DNA of 64,000 nucleotides from Actinoplanes nipponensis (lineage in GTDB: Bacteria; Actinomycetota; Actinomycetes; Mycobacteriales; Micromonosporaceae), in NCBI RefSeq assembly GCF_016862275.1, contig NZ_BOMQ01000071.1, forward strand, positions 30,102-94,101, in the 5' to 3' direction. The translations under genes were made by a program, and so were the position numbers. Position 1 is the first letter of the stretch. Every line of letters starts with the position of its first letter. Below, piece by piece: positions 1-8,253 of the stretch. The notes beneath the pieces were generated by a model that did not search any database, was not told the origin of the DNA, and saw only the letters and a program-made list of their open reading frames with translations.

Positions 1-191
1 AACCCGCGGTACGCGGTGACGGCGCCGACCACCCGCTCGGCCCGGGTGGGCTTGGACCAGAACGGCATGGCGCGGCGGCCGTTCTCGTCGCCGGGTGCGG
101 GGTAGCCCGCGCCGTCCCGGATCGACCAGACCCGGCCCTCGCGGGGCACGTCACGGCGGAAGGCCGCCGTGTGGGCCGCACTGAGCGACAT
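1..191 (-). CDS. DUF2750 family protein (partial, C-terminus outside window)
   Basis: Reading leftward from an ATG at 191, the visible 63 residues begin MSLSAAHTAAFRRDVPREGR and continue with VWSIRD, GYPAP and RRAMPFWS. This is the conserved core of the small DUF2750 family, whose function is unknown; members are usually around 100-130 residues, so the rest lies beyond base 1. A strong ribosome binding site (AAAGGAG on the minus strand) sits about 6 nt upstream and fixes the start. No partner gene is visible on the left side. Confidence 0.8.
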   Translation of the reverse strand, partial: MSLSAAHTAAFRRDVPREGRVWSIRDGAGYPAPGDENGRRAMPFWSKPTRAERVVGAVTAYRG

Positions 192-238
192 GGTGTCTCC
201 TTTCGGGCGCTGACCCCACCATCGTCGCGTATCGGGGC

Positions 239-263
239 TTTACCGGTGATTTGAACAGGTAAA
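239..263. promoter_or_regulatory. Inverted repeat upstream of the DUF2750 gene
   Basis: TTTACC (239-244) and GGTAAA (258-263) form a perfect 6-bp dyad with a 13-nt spacer. It lies 48-72 bases upstream of the DUF2750 start, in an AT-richer patch. It could be an operator. No adjacent regulator gene is visible, so this is inference. Confidence 0.3.
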
Positions 264-338
264 TCAGTGAGCAGGGGCAGGCGGTGCACCAGCTCGACGA
301 TCCGGTTGCGCGGCCCGAGCACCTGCGCAACGACCGGA

Positions 339-962
339 TCAGCCCGGTCCGTCCCTGAGCCCGGCCAGCTGGCGGTCGTGCCGCCGGGAGAACAGGAGCT
401 GGCTGACGACCGCGCCGCACATCGCCAGGAACATGTCCCACTGGGTGTCCCACACGTCGCCCTGCGCGCCGAGGAAGTCGTCGGCCGCGCTGCCGCCGAT
501 CAGCGCCGACCACCACTCGAAGAACTCCCAGCACGCGCTCACGGCCAGCACGACGCAGACGACCAGCGCGAAGAGCCAGCCGCCGGGACGCAGCGGGGTG
601 CGGCGCAGCAGGATCTCGCGGGCGATGATCGCCGGGGTGATGCCCTGGAAGAGGTGCCCGAGCCGGTCGTACGGGTTGCGGTCCAGCCCGAACAGGTCCT
701 GCACCCACTCGCCGGCCGGCACCTGGGCGTACGTCCAGTGGCCGCCGATCATCAGGATCAGCGCCTGGGCCAGGATCAGCCGGTAGGCCAGCGGGGTCAG
801 CGGGAAACGCCGGTACGTCAGCACCAGGATCGGCGCCGCGATCAGGGCGGGCAGCACCTCGAGCAGCCAGGTGCCGGACGAGTACGGGCGGATCGCGGAG
901 ATCGCCAGGGCGAGGGCGCCGGCGCCCAGCAGGAGGGACGGTTCGCGGCGTGCCTCAGTCAT
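339..962 (-). CDS. YjdF-like (DUF2238) integral membrane protein
   Basis: The 207-residue protein is mostly hydrophobic, with about five to six predicted membrane helices. It carries the diagnostic DUF2238 stretches RLGHLFQGITPAIIAREI and CWEFFEWW, followed by the acidic loop DDFLGAQGDVWDTQWDM. Function is unknown; the family is found in bacterial inner membranes (E. coli YjdF). The start ATG (MTEARREPS) was chosen because the upstream in-frame extension reads like non-coding sequence. The gene is divergent from the GNAT gene, about 67 bp away, so the two promoters overlap. Confidence 0.85.
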   Translation of the reverse strand: MTEARREPSLLLGAGALALAISAIRPYSSGTWLLEVLPALIAAPILVLTYRRFPLTPLAYRLILAQALILMIGGHWTYAQVPAGEWVQDLFGLDRNPYDRLGHLFQGITPAIIAREILLRRTPLRPGGWLFALVVCVVLAVSACWEFFEWWSALIGGSAADDFLGAQGDVWDTQWDMFLAMCGAVVSQLLFSRRHDRQLAGLRDGPG

Positions 963-1029
963 GCCGGGAATCGTGTCAGGGCGACCGGCCGCGTGGCTGA
1001 GTACCCGGGCCCGACCTAGGGTCGGGCGC

Positions 1030-1515
1030 ATGCAGATCAGAGTGGCGACACCGCAGGACTGGCCCCGGATCTACCCGTTCTGGGCGCGCATCGTGGCGGC
1101 CGGCGAGACGTACGCCTACCCGCTGGGGCTGAGCCTGGACGAGGCCCGGTCGCTGTGGATGGAGCAGCCGCCGGGGCTGACCGTGGTGGCCGTGGACGGC
1201 GACGAGATCGTCGGCTCGGCGAAGATGGGCCCGAACCGGCCGGGGCGCGGCGCGCACGTCGCGACCGGCAGTTTCATGGTGGACCCGGACCGGCAGGGAC
1301 GCGGCGTGGGTCGGGCGCTGGGCGAGTACGTCGTCGACTGGGCCCGGCGCAACGGCTATCACAGCATCCAGTTCAACGCCGTCGTCGAGGCCAACACGGC
1401 TGCCGTGCACCTGTGGCAGGAGCTGGGCTTCGAGATCGTCGGAACCGTGCCGGAGGCGTTCGATCATCGGTCGAAAGGACGAGTGGGCCTCCACGTAATG
1501 GTCAAAAAGCTGTAA
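1030..1515 (+). CDS. GNAT family N-acetyltransferase
   Basis: The 161-residue protein fits a single GNAT domain: an N-terminal MQIRVATPQDWPRIYPFWAR, the acetyl-CoA loop as DRQGRGVGRALGEYVVDWAR, then AAVHLWQELGFEIVGTVPEA. It transfers an acetyl group from acetyl-CoA to an amine; this subgroup resembles phosphinothricin/amino-acid acetyltransferases, but the substrate cannot be read from sequence. A TAGGGT hexamer (1017-1022) lies 7 nt before the ATG with no Shine-Dalgarno, suggesting a leaderless transcript. Confidence 0.85.
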   Translation: MQIRVATPQDWPRIYPFWARIVAAGETYAYPLGLSLDEARSLWMEQPPGLTVVAVDGDEIVGSAKMGPNRPGRGAHVATGSFMVDPDRQGRGVGRALGEYVVDWARRNGYHSIQFNAVVEANTAAVHLWQELGFEIVGTVPEAFDHRSKGRVGLHVMVKKL

Positions 1516-1574
1516 TATCGCCCGAAACGCCACCAAATGTCGTAGTGAGTCCTAAATCACCCATAACCTGATCT

Positions 1575-1601
1575 TCGTCGGGCCAGCCCTCGGCCCGACG
1601 A
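1575..1601 (+). terminator. Hairpin after the GNAT gene
   Basis: TCGTCGGGCC (1575-1584) pairs perfectly with GGCCCGACGA (1592-1601) across a 7-nt loop. It lies between the GNAT stop and the next start. There is no T-run, so it may be a weak terminator or a 5' UTR hairpin of the following gene. Confidence 0.5.
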
Positions 1602-1625
1602 CGACCTAGTTTCGGAGGAAATGGG

Positions 1626-2318
1626 ATGAACAAGTCTCGGCGTATCGGAGCCCTCGTGGCCGCCACCGCGGCCGCGGTCGGCCTGGCCACCCTGGTCGCG
1701 CCCACCGCTGCGGAAGCGTCGCGGCGGGGACCGCAGCCCGTCTCCAACTTCGTGCACCGGGTGCGGGCGCACACCGACACCTGGGTCAGCGTCCGCTGGC
1801 AGACCGACCGTCGCATCTGCGACGCCCGGGTGTGGGTGAACGGCCGGCGCGTGGACGTCGCCTACCCGCGCCACGCCCGCAGCACCTCCTTCTCCCGGGG
1901 AGACACGCTGCGTCCGGGACGCAGCGACTACACGGCGTTCCGCGTGAACGCGGACTTCAACCACTCCGGCGTGGCGCTGCTCCGCACGGTCATCGCGTAC
2001 GACCTGTGCGGCCGGCGTGACCGCACGATGTACAAGTCGTTCGGCCTGGCCATGCCGGTCGTCGCCTTCCGCCCGGGCCACGGCAACTGGCCCGGCAACG
2101 GCAACGGCAACGGCAACTGGCCCGGCAACGGCAACGGCAACGGCAACTGGCACGGCAACGGCAACGGCGACGGGCACGGCAACTGGAACCCGGGTCAGGG
2201 CGGCATGCCGGGCCAGGGTGGCGTCCCGGCCCAGGGTGGGGCTCCGGCCCAGGGTGGGGCTCCGGCCCAGGGTGGCGCTCCGGCCAGTGGCGCTCCGGCG
2301 CAGGGCGGCCAGCAGTAA
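1626..2318 (+). CDS. Secreted protein with Gly/Asn and Gln/Gly/Pro repeat tail
   Basis: A Sec signal peptide (KSRRIG, hydrophobic core, cleavage near AEASRRG) precedes a domain of about 120 residues with two cysteines (RRICDARVW and YDLCGRR). The tail consists of GNGNGNW units followed by AQGGAP units, an exported low-complexity extension. The core is clearly homologous to the next gene: shared W-S-V-x-W-x-T-x-R-x-ICDA, SF..xD.LRP.R.DYTAF and a cysteine pair. No named family was recognised. GGAGGAA at 1614-1620 is a strong ribosome binding site. Probable cell-surface or extracellular role (inference). Confidence 0.85.
   Translation: MNKSRRIGALVAATAAAVGLATLVAPTAAEASRRGPQPVSNFVHRVRAHTDTWVSVRWQTDRRICDARVWVNGRRVDVAYPRHARSTSFSRGDTLRPGRSDYTAFRVNADFNHSGVALLRTVIAYDLCGRRDRTMYKSFGLAMPVVAFRPGHGNWPGNGNGNGNWPGNGNGNGNWHGNGNGDGHGNWNPGQGGMPGQGGVPAQGGAPAQGGAPAQGGAPASGAPAQGGQQ
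2082..2310 (+). repeat. Low-complexity coding repeats
   Basis: Two tandem arrays lie inside the secreted protein gene. Imperfect GGCAACGGCAACTGGCC-type units encode GNGNGNW (about 2082-2180). CAGGGTGGGGCTCCGGCC-type 18-base units encode QGGAPA (about 2197-2300). Copy number is likely to vary between strains through slippage. Confidence 0.7.
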
Positions 2319-2334
2319 CTCCCGATGACGGAAG

Positions 2335-2362
2335 GCGCGGGTGGCCGATCGGCCGCCCGCGC
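2335..2362 (+). terminator. Terminator-like hairpin
   Basis: GCGCGGG-T-GGCCGA pairs with TCGGCC-G-CCCGCGC over 28 bases with essentially one mismatch, followed by GTTTCG. It sits 17 bases after the stop of the first secreted protein and isolates it from its paralogue. Confidence 0.6.
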
Positions 2363-2457
2363 GTTTCGCTGCCCGGCTTTCCCCAAGATGACCCATCGTG
2401 AGAGCCACCGCCCTATCGTCGGCATTACTGGCGTTTGAGCGTGTTGAGGGAGTTCTC

Positions 2458-2919
2458 ATGATGAAGCGGCGAATCGTCGCGACCGGAGTGGCGGCGCTGG
2501 CGGCCACCGGCCTGACCGCGATGGCGACCCCCACCGCGGCGGTGGCCTCCCGCCCGGGTCCGCGGCCGGTCACCACCTGGGTCGACGCCGTGCCGGCGGG
2601 CCAGACGTCCTGGGTCTCCGTCAACTGGACGACCGGCCGGAAGATCTGCGACGCCAAGGTGACCGTCGAGGGCGGGGACGTGCGGATCGGCTATCCCGAG
2701 AACACCGGCACGTACACGTCGTTCTGGCAGAGCGACCGGCTCCGGCCGAAGCGGCTCGACTACACCGCCTTCACCGTGCACCCCGAGGGCCCCGCGGACC
2801 GGTACCGCCAGCTGCACGCGACGCTGCGATACACCACCTGCGGCCGGCACGCGGTCGAGAAGGCGCAGACGTACCGGCTGACCCTCGTCGTGCTGCCCGC
2901 GGACCCCGCGGAAAAGTGA
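2458..2919 (+). CDS. Secreted protein, paralogue of the preceding gene
   Basis: The 153-residue protein has a signal peptide (MMKRRIVATGVAALAATGL, cleavage near AVASRPG). Its core aligns with the upstream gene: TSWVSVNWTTGRKICDAKV, the TYTSFWQSDRLRPKRLDYTAF block and TTCGRH. It lacks the repeat tail of its neighbour. The pair looks like a tandem duplication in which one copy gained, or the other lost, the low-complexity extension. GAGGGAG at 2446-2452 serves as ribosome binding site; the second ATG at 2461 is also possible. Function unknown. Confidence 0.85.
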   Translation: MMKRRIVATGVAALAATGLTAMATPTAAVASRPGPRPVTTWVDAVPAGQTSWVSVNWTTGRKICDAKVTVEGGDVRIGYPENTGTYTSFWQSDRLRPKRLDYTAFTVHPEGPADRYRQLHATLRYTTCGRHAVEKAQTYRLTLVVLPADPAEK

Positions 2920-2956
2920 TTACGCGCGGCCGGCGGGGGCGGCCGGCCGCGCGTAA
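2920..2956. terminator. Bidirectional terminator
   Basis: A perfect 15-bp stem, TTACGCGCGGCCGGC (2920-2934) with GCCGGCCGCGCGTAA (2942-2956), has a 7-nt loop and starts one base after the stop codon. It separates two convergent genes and can work in both directions. Confidence 0.8.
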
Positions 2957-2967
2957 GTCCGTGACCC

Positions 2968-5550
2968 TCAGCGGGTGGCCATGATCAGCGCCGCCGGATC
3001 GGTGCAGACCAGCTGCAGCGCCCGGGCCACCACGGCCGGGTCGTACGTCGAGGCGTGGAACGTGGCCTCCAGGTGCAGCACCCCGCCCATCTCCGACGTG
3101 GTGAGCGTGATGCCCTCGGGCCCGTTGAGCGTCGGCACGCTCTGGTTGACACGCCCCGCGGCCTCGACCGCCCAGGGCAGGTCGGCCAGCACGTCGTGCC
3201 GGCCCTGGTTGCTGAAGGTGAGCCGGGGCCGCGGCTCGATCGCCACCTCCGCCGGGTAGGGGTCGGGCAGGCCCGGCGCGCCGGCCACCGCGATCTTGCC
3301 CTCGCGCAGCAGCATCATGGTCAGGATCCGGCCGGTGGCCAGCTCCGCCTTCAGCGTCGTGTGGATCGCCAGCGGGTCGGTCAGGCTGGGCGGGCTCAGG
3401 TACGGGCCCATGCAGAAGTTGCTGTCGATGCTGACGCCCGGGTCCACGTACCGGCGGGCGTCGGCCAGGAAGGTGCCGCCGGACAGGTCCGGGTTCAGGC
3501 CCAGCTCGCGCAGCGCCGAGGCGAACGCCGCGAACGTGATCGCCGAGGTGGTGACGCCCGGCGCGTACTGGTCGCGCCAGGCCCGCATCCGGCCGAGCAC
3601 CTCGGCCGACCGGGCGGTCTGCACGGTGAGTCCGGGGGACCACGGCCGGGTCGGCGACTCCGGCGGGTGCGGCGGGCGGGCGAAGCTCAGGCCCTGCTTC
3701 CACCGGCCGGGCTTGGTCCCGAACTGCTTCCACCAGGCCTTCGGCAGCGCCCACCGGTGCCGCACGGACGGGGCGATCACCGCGGCGCGTTCCTCGCCGG
3801 CCGCCCGGACCAGCTCCCGCAGCAGCGTGTTCACCGGACCCGCGTCCCCGTACGCGTGGGCCACCTTCAGCGCCACGTACCCGCCGCCGGCCAGGATCCG
3901 CACCGGGTGGTGGCCGCGCGGCTCGGCCTGCAACTGCCGGGTCATCGCGTCGAAGTCGGCCGGCCCGTCGCCCAGATCGGTCACCGCCTCCCGCACGTAG
4001 GCGGCGAACGCGGGCGCGTCCAGGTGCAGCCACCGCGCGCCGGCGCGGTCGAGGCGGGACACGGCCCGGTGCGACGGGTCGGCGGCGTGCAACCCGATCA
4101 GGGCGGTCCGCAACCGCTCGGCGGTGACCCCGGTCAGCGGGCCCACGGTACGGATGTACTCGAGCGGCAGCCAGGCGCGTTCGTGCAGGGTGAGGCTGGT
4201 GCTGGACATGATGTTCTCCTCGAGCGGGGTACGGGCGAAAACCACCCGGAGCACGGTCGGCGCCACGAGCACGGTCTCGGCGGCCATCACCAGGGCCACC
4301 CAGGTGACGAGTTCGGTGAGGCTGCCGCGGCTGCCGCCGTACCAGGCGGCGACGAGTTCGGCGACGCCGGCGAAGACCGAGAAGATGCCCGCGCCCCGGA
4401 CGCGGCCCTGCACCCGGGAGATCGCCAGGAAGAAGTGGTGGAAGACGAACGGCACGTAGGTCAGCGCCAGGATCATCAGCGCGGTGCCGGCCGACTCCGC
4501 GTAGCTCGCGCCGAACAGACCCATGATCGGCTTGGCGGCGAAGACCACCACGAGCGAGGCCGGCAGGCCCACGCCGAGGCAGATGAGCAGGCCCATCCGC
4601 ACCTTGGAGCGCAGCGCAGCCCGGTCGCCGCTGGCCACCGCGAACAGCGTGAGCGCCACGTTGCCCGGCACCATCGCCAGGAACGACAACACCATGAAAG
4701 CGGTGTAGAACGACGCGTTGGCCTCCGCCGACAACACCGCGGTGACGACCAGTGGCAGCGCTGCCCGCGGCAGGTAGGTGGCCAGGTTGAGCAGGTTGTG
4801 GTCGAAGGTCGCCCGGCCCCGGCCGCGCAGCAGCGACAGGCGTGGGCGTACCGAATCGACCGTGCCCTTGCGCCGCAGGGCGCGGCCGAGGATCGCGACC
4901 GACAGCACCATCCCGGCGATCCAGGTGAGCAGCAGCTCGCCGCCGGTCAGCGTGATCGGCAGCACGGCCAGCACGCCGAGCAGGGCCAGCTTGAGCACCG
5001 AGAACCAGGCGTTGCGCATCAGCTGCAGCGGCCCCTGCAACAGCCCGACCAGGGCCTCGTCCAGGACCAGGGTCATCGCGTTCAGCGCGATGCCGAAGAC
5101 CAGCAGCACGGTGGCGGCCGTGCTGCCGAGCGCGTGTTGCAGGCCGGGGACGGCCAGGTGGGCGACCGCGACGTAGCCCAGGCCGCCGAGGGTCGCGGCG
5201 CCGCCGGCGACCAGCAGGCAGGTGGAGATCAGCTCCCACTTGCGGCCGCGCAGCGAGCCCAGGTCGGAGATGAGCATGGTGCCCATGCCGAACATGCCGA
5301 TCGTGCCGATCAGCGTCATCGCCGAGACGGCCGCGGAGGCCTGGCCGACGGCCTCGGCGGGCGCGGTCCGCGCCGCCACCCACCAGTACGCGAAGCCGAA
5401 CAGCGAGGTGATGGCGGTCGTCGCCATCAGCGAGCCGGCGTTCAGGAACAGGTCCAGGTGGCCGCGCAGCACGGCGACCAGCCCGCCGCGGACCGGGCCC
5501 TCGGGCCCGGGATCCACGCTCTGCGGTACGACCTCGACCGAAGTTTCCAC
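2968..5550 (-). CDS. Fusion of polytopic flippase-like exporter and condensation-type acyltransferase
   Basis: One uninterrupted 860-residue frame. Residues 1 to about 447 form a multi-helix membrane protein of the MATE/Wzx (polysaccharide flippase) type. Residues 448-860 resemble the condensation-domain/WES acyltransferase fold with the catalytic HxxxD as H565-AYG-D569. The start is GTG at 5550 behind GGGGGCGG. At residue 448 an in-frame ATG (4209) has a strong GAGGAGAA site just upstream, so a separate 413-residue acyltransferase could also be made from the same mRNA. A role in exporting and acylating a glycolipid or lipid-linked polysaccharide is inference. Both halves have the full length of stand-alone families. 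Confidence 0.75.
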   Translation of the reverse strand: METSVEVVPQSVDPGPEGPVRGGLVAVLRGHLDLFLNAGSLMATTAITSLFGFAYWWVAARTAPAEAVGQASAAVSAMTLIGTIGMFGMGTMLISDLGSLRGRKWELISTCLLVAGGAATLGGLGYVAVAHLAVPGLQHALGSTAATVLLVFGIALNAMTLVLDEALVGLLQGPLQLMRNAWFSVLKLALLGVLAVLPITLTGGELLLTWIAGMVLSVAILGRALRRKGTVDSVRPRLSLLRGRGRATFDHNLLNLATYLPRAALPLVVTAVLSAEANASFYTAFMVLSFLAMVPGNVALTLFAVASGDRAALRSKVRMGLLICLGVGLPASLVVVFAAKPIMGLFGASYAESAGTALMILALTYVPFVFHHFFLAISRVQGRVRGAGIFSVFAGVAELVAAWYGGSRGSLTELVTWVALVMAAETVLVAPTVLRVVFARTPLEENIMSSTSLTLHERAWLPLEYIRTVGPLTGVTAERLRTALIGLHAADPSHRAVSRLDRAGARWLHLDAPAFAAYVREAVTDLGDGPADFDAMTRQLQAEPRGHHPVRILAGGGYVALKVAHAYGDAGPVNTLLRELVRAAGEERAAVIAPSVRHRWALPKAWWKQFGTKPGRWKQGLSFARPPHPPESPTRPWSPGLTVQTARSAEVLGRMRAWRDQYAPGVTTSAITFAAFASALRELGLNPDLSGGTFLADARRYVDPGVSIDSNFCMGPYLSPPSLTDPLAIHTTLKAELATGRILTMMLLREGKIAVAGAPGLPDPYPAEVAIEPRPRLTFSNQGRHDVLADLPWAVEAAGRVNQSVPTLNGPEGITLTTSEMGGVLHLEATFHASTYDPAVVARALQLVCTDPAALIMATR

Positions 5551-5702
5551 TACTACCGCCCCCAGTGCAGTGATCGAAGCCAAACGGTAGTTACCCGGCG
5601 TATTCGACTGCCACGGCAGAGTGGGGCACACTCCGCACACTGTCCGGAGTGGAGAACGGGCGGACCGGTGGACCGGCCCGGGACCGTTCGGTGGATCTTC
5701 GG

Positions 5703-5743
5703 TACGGCTGGGACCTCAGGCGTTATGCCTGGTCACAGCCGTA
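5703..5743 (-). terminator. Hairpin downstream of the corA-GrpB operon
   Basis: TACGGCTGGGACCTCAGGC pairs with GCCTGGTCACAGCCGTA (16 pairs, one mismatch, a 2-nt bulge, short loop). It lies 40 bases past the GrpB stop on the minus strand. A second 7-bp dyad, CACTCCG/CGGAGTG (5629-5651), lies closer to the next gene. The rest of the 232-base gap shows no coding potential. Confidence 0.5.
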
Positions 5744-5782
5744 ACGTCCGGTGCCGGGGGAGAGGGTTGTCACCCGCCGCGG

Positions 5783-6289
5783 CTATTCCTCCCAGACCGG
5801 TACGGAGGGTAGGCCCCGCTCGGCCCGGGCCGCGTCGGTGAGCTCCTGGAGCAGCCCGGTCTTACCCCGCGTGTACGCCGGACCGGGCCCGAACTCCGCC
5901 ATCAGCTCCCGCTTGAGCGCGCCGTAGCGGTCCCGGTCGGCCGGATGCGCGATGAGGTAGTCGCGCAGCAGCCGCTCGTTGCGGGTGGGCCAGCTCGCCG
6001 CGGTGACCACGTGCAGGTGGTACGCCGTGCTGTCGTAGTCCTCCCGCCGGTAGAACAGCCGCTGCGGCATGTCGGTCGCCGCGCCGCGGTAGCCCAACGT
6101 CTCCAGCGCCCGGTCGTTGACCTCGTCGAGGTCGTCGACGCCGGCCATCAGGTCGATCACCGGCTGGGCCGGCAGCCCGGGTACGGCGGTGCTGCCGACG
6201 TGCTCCACCGCCCGGAACAGCGGCGCCAGCACGACGCAGGCCTGCCGGCCCAGGTCGGCCCACCGCTGCTCGGGCTCCACGATCGTCAC
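5783..6289 (-). CDS. GrpB/UPF0157 family nucleotidyltransferase-fold protein
   Basis: The 168-residue protein has the GrpB hallmarks: VEHVGSTAVPGLPAQPVIDLMAGV near residue 40, then YHLHVV, RNERLLRDYLIAHPADRDRYGALKREL. The fold is a minimal nucleotidyltransferase, but the reaction is unknown (the family was once tied to dephospho-CoA kinase fusions). The start is GTG at 6289; the GTGA overlaps the corA stop by 4 bp, which indicates translational coupling. The long upstream in-frame extension lies inside corA and is not used. Confidence 0.85.
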   Translation of the reverse strand: MTIVEPEQRWADLGRQACVVLAPLFRAVEHVGSTAVPGLPAQPVIDLMAGVDDLDEVNDRALETLGYRGAATDMPQRLFYRREDYDSTAYHLHVVTAASWPTRNERLLRDYLIAHPADRDRYGALKRELMAEFGPGPAYTRGKTGLLQELTDAARAERGLPSVPVWEE

Positions 6290-7386
6290 AGCCAACCCAC
6301 CTTCTTCAATCGGCGATGCAGGACGACCGCGGCCCCCGCCATCAGCAGCAGCACGCCCGCGTAGCCGTACCGCCAGCCCAGCTCGGGCATGTTCGCGAAG
6401 TTCATGCCGTAGATGCCGGCGATCGCGGTCTGCACCGCGGCGATCGCCGCCCACGACGCAATCTTGCGCATGTCATTGTTCTGGTCCACCGAGACCTGGG
6501 CCAGCCGGGCCTGCAGGATCGAGTTCAGCAGGTCGTCGAAACCGGCGACCCGGTCCACCGCCCGGGCCAGCCGACCGCGCACGTCCACCAGGTACGGGTG
6601 CAGCGCCGGGGGCACGACCTCGCGGTCCAGCAGCCGCTGCAGCGGCTCCGGCAGCGGCAGCACTGCCCGTTTGAACTCCACCATCTCGCGTTTGAGCTGG
6701 TAGATGTGCGCGATGGCGGGTGGCGTGCCGGGGGAGAAGGCCACCTCCTCCAGCGCCTCCAGGTCCCGCTCGACGTGCCCGGCGACGTCCAGGTACAGCT
6801 CCACCATGCGGTCGCAGACGGCGTACGCGACCGCCCACGGGCCCTCGGCCAGCAGGGCCGGCCGCTGCTCCAGCTCCGCCCGCACGGACCGCAGGGCGCC
6901 CGCCGCGCCGTGCCGCACCGTGATGACGAACCGTTCGCCGATCAGCACGGTGACGTCGCCGGTGTCCACCACCTCGGAGGTCTCGGTGAGCGCCTCGTGC
7001 TCGACGTACCGCGCGGTCCGCAGCACCAGCCGGGTGACGTCGCCGATCACCTCGGCCACGGGTCGGTGCCCGGTGGCGGCGGCCTGCGCGGCGGTGAGCT
7101 CGTGCAGGCCGAAGGCCCGGGCGATGGCGCCCATCGTGGCCTCGTCCGGTTCGTGCAGTCCCAGCCAGACGAAGGCGTCGTGCCGCTGGGCCTGCCGGGC
7201 GGCGTGGGCGAAGTGCACCGGGCCGGGTCGCCGCGCCCCGTCGTGGTAGACCGCGCAGTCGACCACCGCGTCGGGATTGCTGCGCCGGGCCGGCGGATCG
7301 GCGGACGCCGGGCGGCTCAGGCCCTCGAGGAACCGGCCCAGCGTGCGTGGAAGGGAGCGCGTCCTGTGCCGCCGCAACCCGAACAT
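6286..7386 (-). CDS. corA: CorA-family divalent cation transporter
   Basis: The 366-residue protein has a soluble N-terminal domain, the long helix before the membrane (LLNSILQARLAQVSVDQNNDMRKIASWAA), then TM1 ending in the selectivity motif YGMNFANMPE (GMN near residue 325) and TM2 before a basic tail. CorA pentamers carry Mg2+ or Co2+ across the inner membrane. The start ATG at 7386 was preferred over an ATG 15 bases upstream because GGGGGAA lies at proper distance before it. It is the first gene of a two-gene unit with the GrpB gene. Confidence 0.9.
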   Translation of the reverse strand: MFGLRRHRTRSLPRTLGRFLEGLSRPASADPPARRSNPDAVVDCAVYHDGARRPGPVHFAHAARQAQRHDAFVWLGLHEPDEATMGAIARAFGLHELTAAQAAATGHRPVAEVIGDVTRLVLRTARYVEHEALTETSEVVDTGDVTVLIGERFVITVRHGAAGALRSVRAELEQRPALLAEGPWAVAYAVCDRMVELYLDVAGHVERDLEALEEVAFSPGTPPAIAHIYQLKREMVEFKRAVLPLPEPLQRLLDREVVPPALHPYLVDVRGRLARAVDRVAGFDDLLNSILQARLAQVSVDQNNDMRKIASWAAIAAVQTAIAGIYGMNFANMPELGWRYGYAGVLLLMAGAAVVLHRRLKKVGWL

Positions 7387-7437
7387 GTCCGGTTCCCCCA
7401 TCGCTCGCCGGCCGTGCGGAGATGACCGTAGCCGTTG

Positions 7438-7473
7438 CCCACCCGGGTCCGCCGCACCGGCGGCCCGGGTGGG
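7438..7473 (-). terminator. Terminator hairpin after the ABC exporter genes
   Basis: CCCACCCGGG-T-CCGCCG pairs with CGGCGG-CCCGGGTGGG (16 pairs, single bulged T, 3-nt loop), 40 bases beyond the permease stop and before corA. It has no T-run. Confidence 0.6.
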
Positions 7474-7512
7474 GTGTCGGCCGGCCCCCGGGCCGGGCGC
7501 CGGGCGGGCCGG

Positions 7513-8250
7513 TCAGGCGGAACGCTGCATGGCCCGGCTGCCCACGAACAGGCCGAACGCGCCCACCGCCAGCGCCGCCAGCGTGCCGCTGACCGTGGTC
7601 GAGGCCCAGATGTCGCCGTTGAACAGGGCGCGCTCGGCATCGACGACGTAGGTGAGCGGGTTCCACCGGGCCAGCGCCCGCAGCCACCCCGGCCCCGCCT
7701 CGATCGGCAGCAGCATGCCCGCGAGCAGCAACAGCGGGAACAGCAGGGTCTGCTGCACGGTCCAGAACAGCCATTCCTGGTTCTTCGCCGCCAGCGCCAG
7801 CGTGTACGACAGCGAGCCGAGCCCCAGGCAGAACACGGCGAGGATGAGCACGCCCACCAGCACGCCGCCCAGGTGCACGTCCAGCCCGAACGGCAGGCAG
7901 ATGGCGATGATCACCGCGGCCTGCACGACGACCGGCACGATCTCCTTCAGGGCCCGGCCGATCAGCAGCGCCGGCCGGCGCAACGGGGTGACCAGCATCC
8001 GCTCGTGCGAGCCGGTCTGGATCTCGAACAGCAGGTTGGAACCGGTCATCGAGGTGCCGAACAGGCAGGACATCACCACGATGCCGGGCACGAACCACTG
8101 CAGGCCGAGCTCGTCGGGCAGCAGCGGGGCGAACAGGCCGAGGAAGACCAGCGGCTGGACCATCGCGAAGACGACGGTGAACGGGTTGCGCAGGACCGGG
8201 CGCAGCTCGCGGCTGAAGACCACGCGGGTGTCGGTGACGAGACTGGTCAT
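7513..8250 (-). CDS. ABC-2 type exporter permease (DrrB-like)
   Basis: The 245-residue protein has six hydrophobic segments and the ABC-2 pattern: ELRPVLRNPFTVVFAMVQPLVF at the N-terminus, SNLLFEIQTGSHERMLVTPLRR in the coupling loop, and ARWNPLTYVVDAERALFNG near the end. It is the membrane half of a drug or lipid exporter in the DrrAB/daunorubicin-resistance family. The ATG follows the ATPase stop by 3 bases, so the two are co-translated. The substrate is unknown. Confidence 0.9.
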   Translation of the reverse strand: MTSLVTDTRVVFSRELRPVLRNPFTVVFAMVQPLVFLGLFAPLLPDELGLQWFVPGIVVMSCLFGTSMTGSNLLFEIQTGSHERMLVTPLRRPALLIGRALKEIVPVVVQAAVIIAICLPFGLDVHLGGVLVGVLILAVFCLGLGSLSYTLALAAKNQEWLFWTVQQTLLFPLLLLAGMLLPIEAGPGWLRALARWNPLTYVVDAERALFNGDIWASTTVSGTLAALAVGAFGLFVGSRAMQRSA

Positions 8251-8253
8251 GGC

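Noticed and set aside
281..358. Short plus-strand GTG frame (VHQLDDPVARPEHLRND...)
   Set aside because: Only about 25 codons, overlapping the YjdF 3' end, no ribosome binding site; likely chance.
3055..5841. Long plus-strand open frame opposite the flippase-acyltransferase gene
   Set aside because: It is rich in Arg, Gln, His and Gly without folded-protein character, a typical shadow of a GC-rich gene on the other strand.
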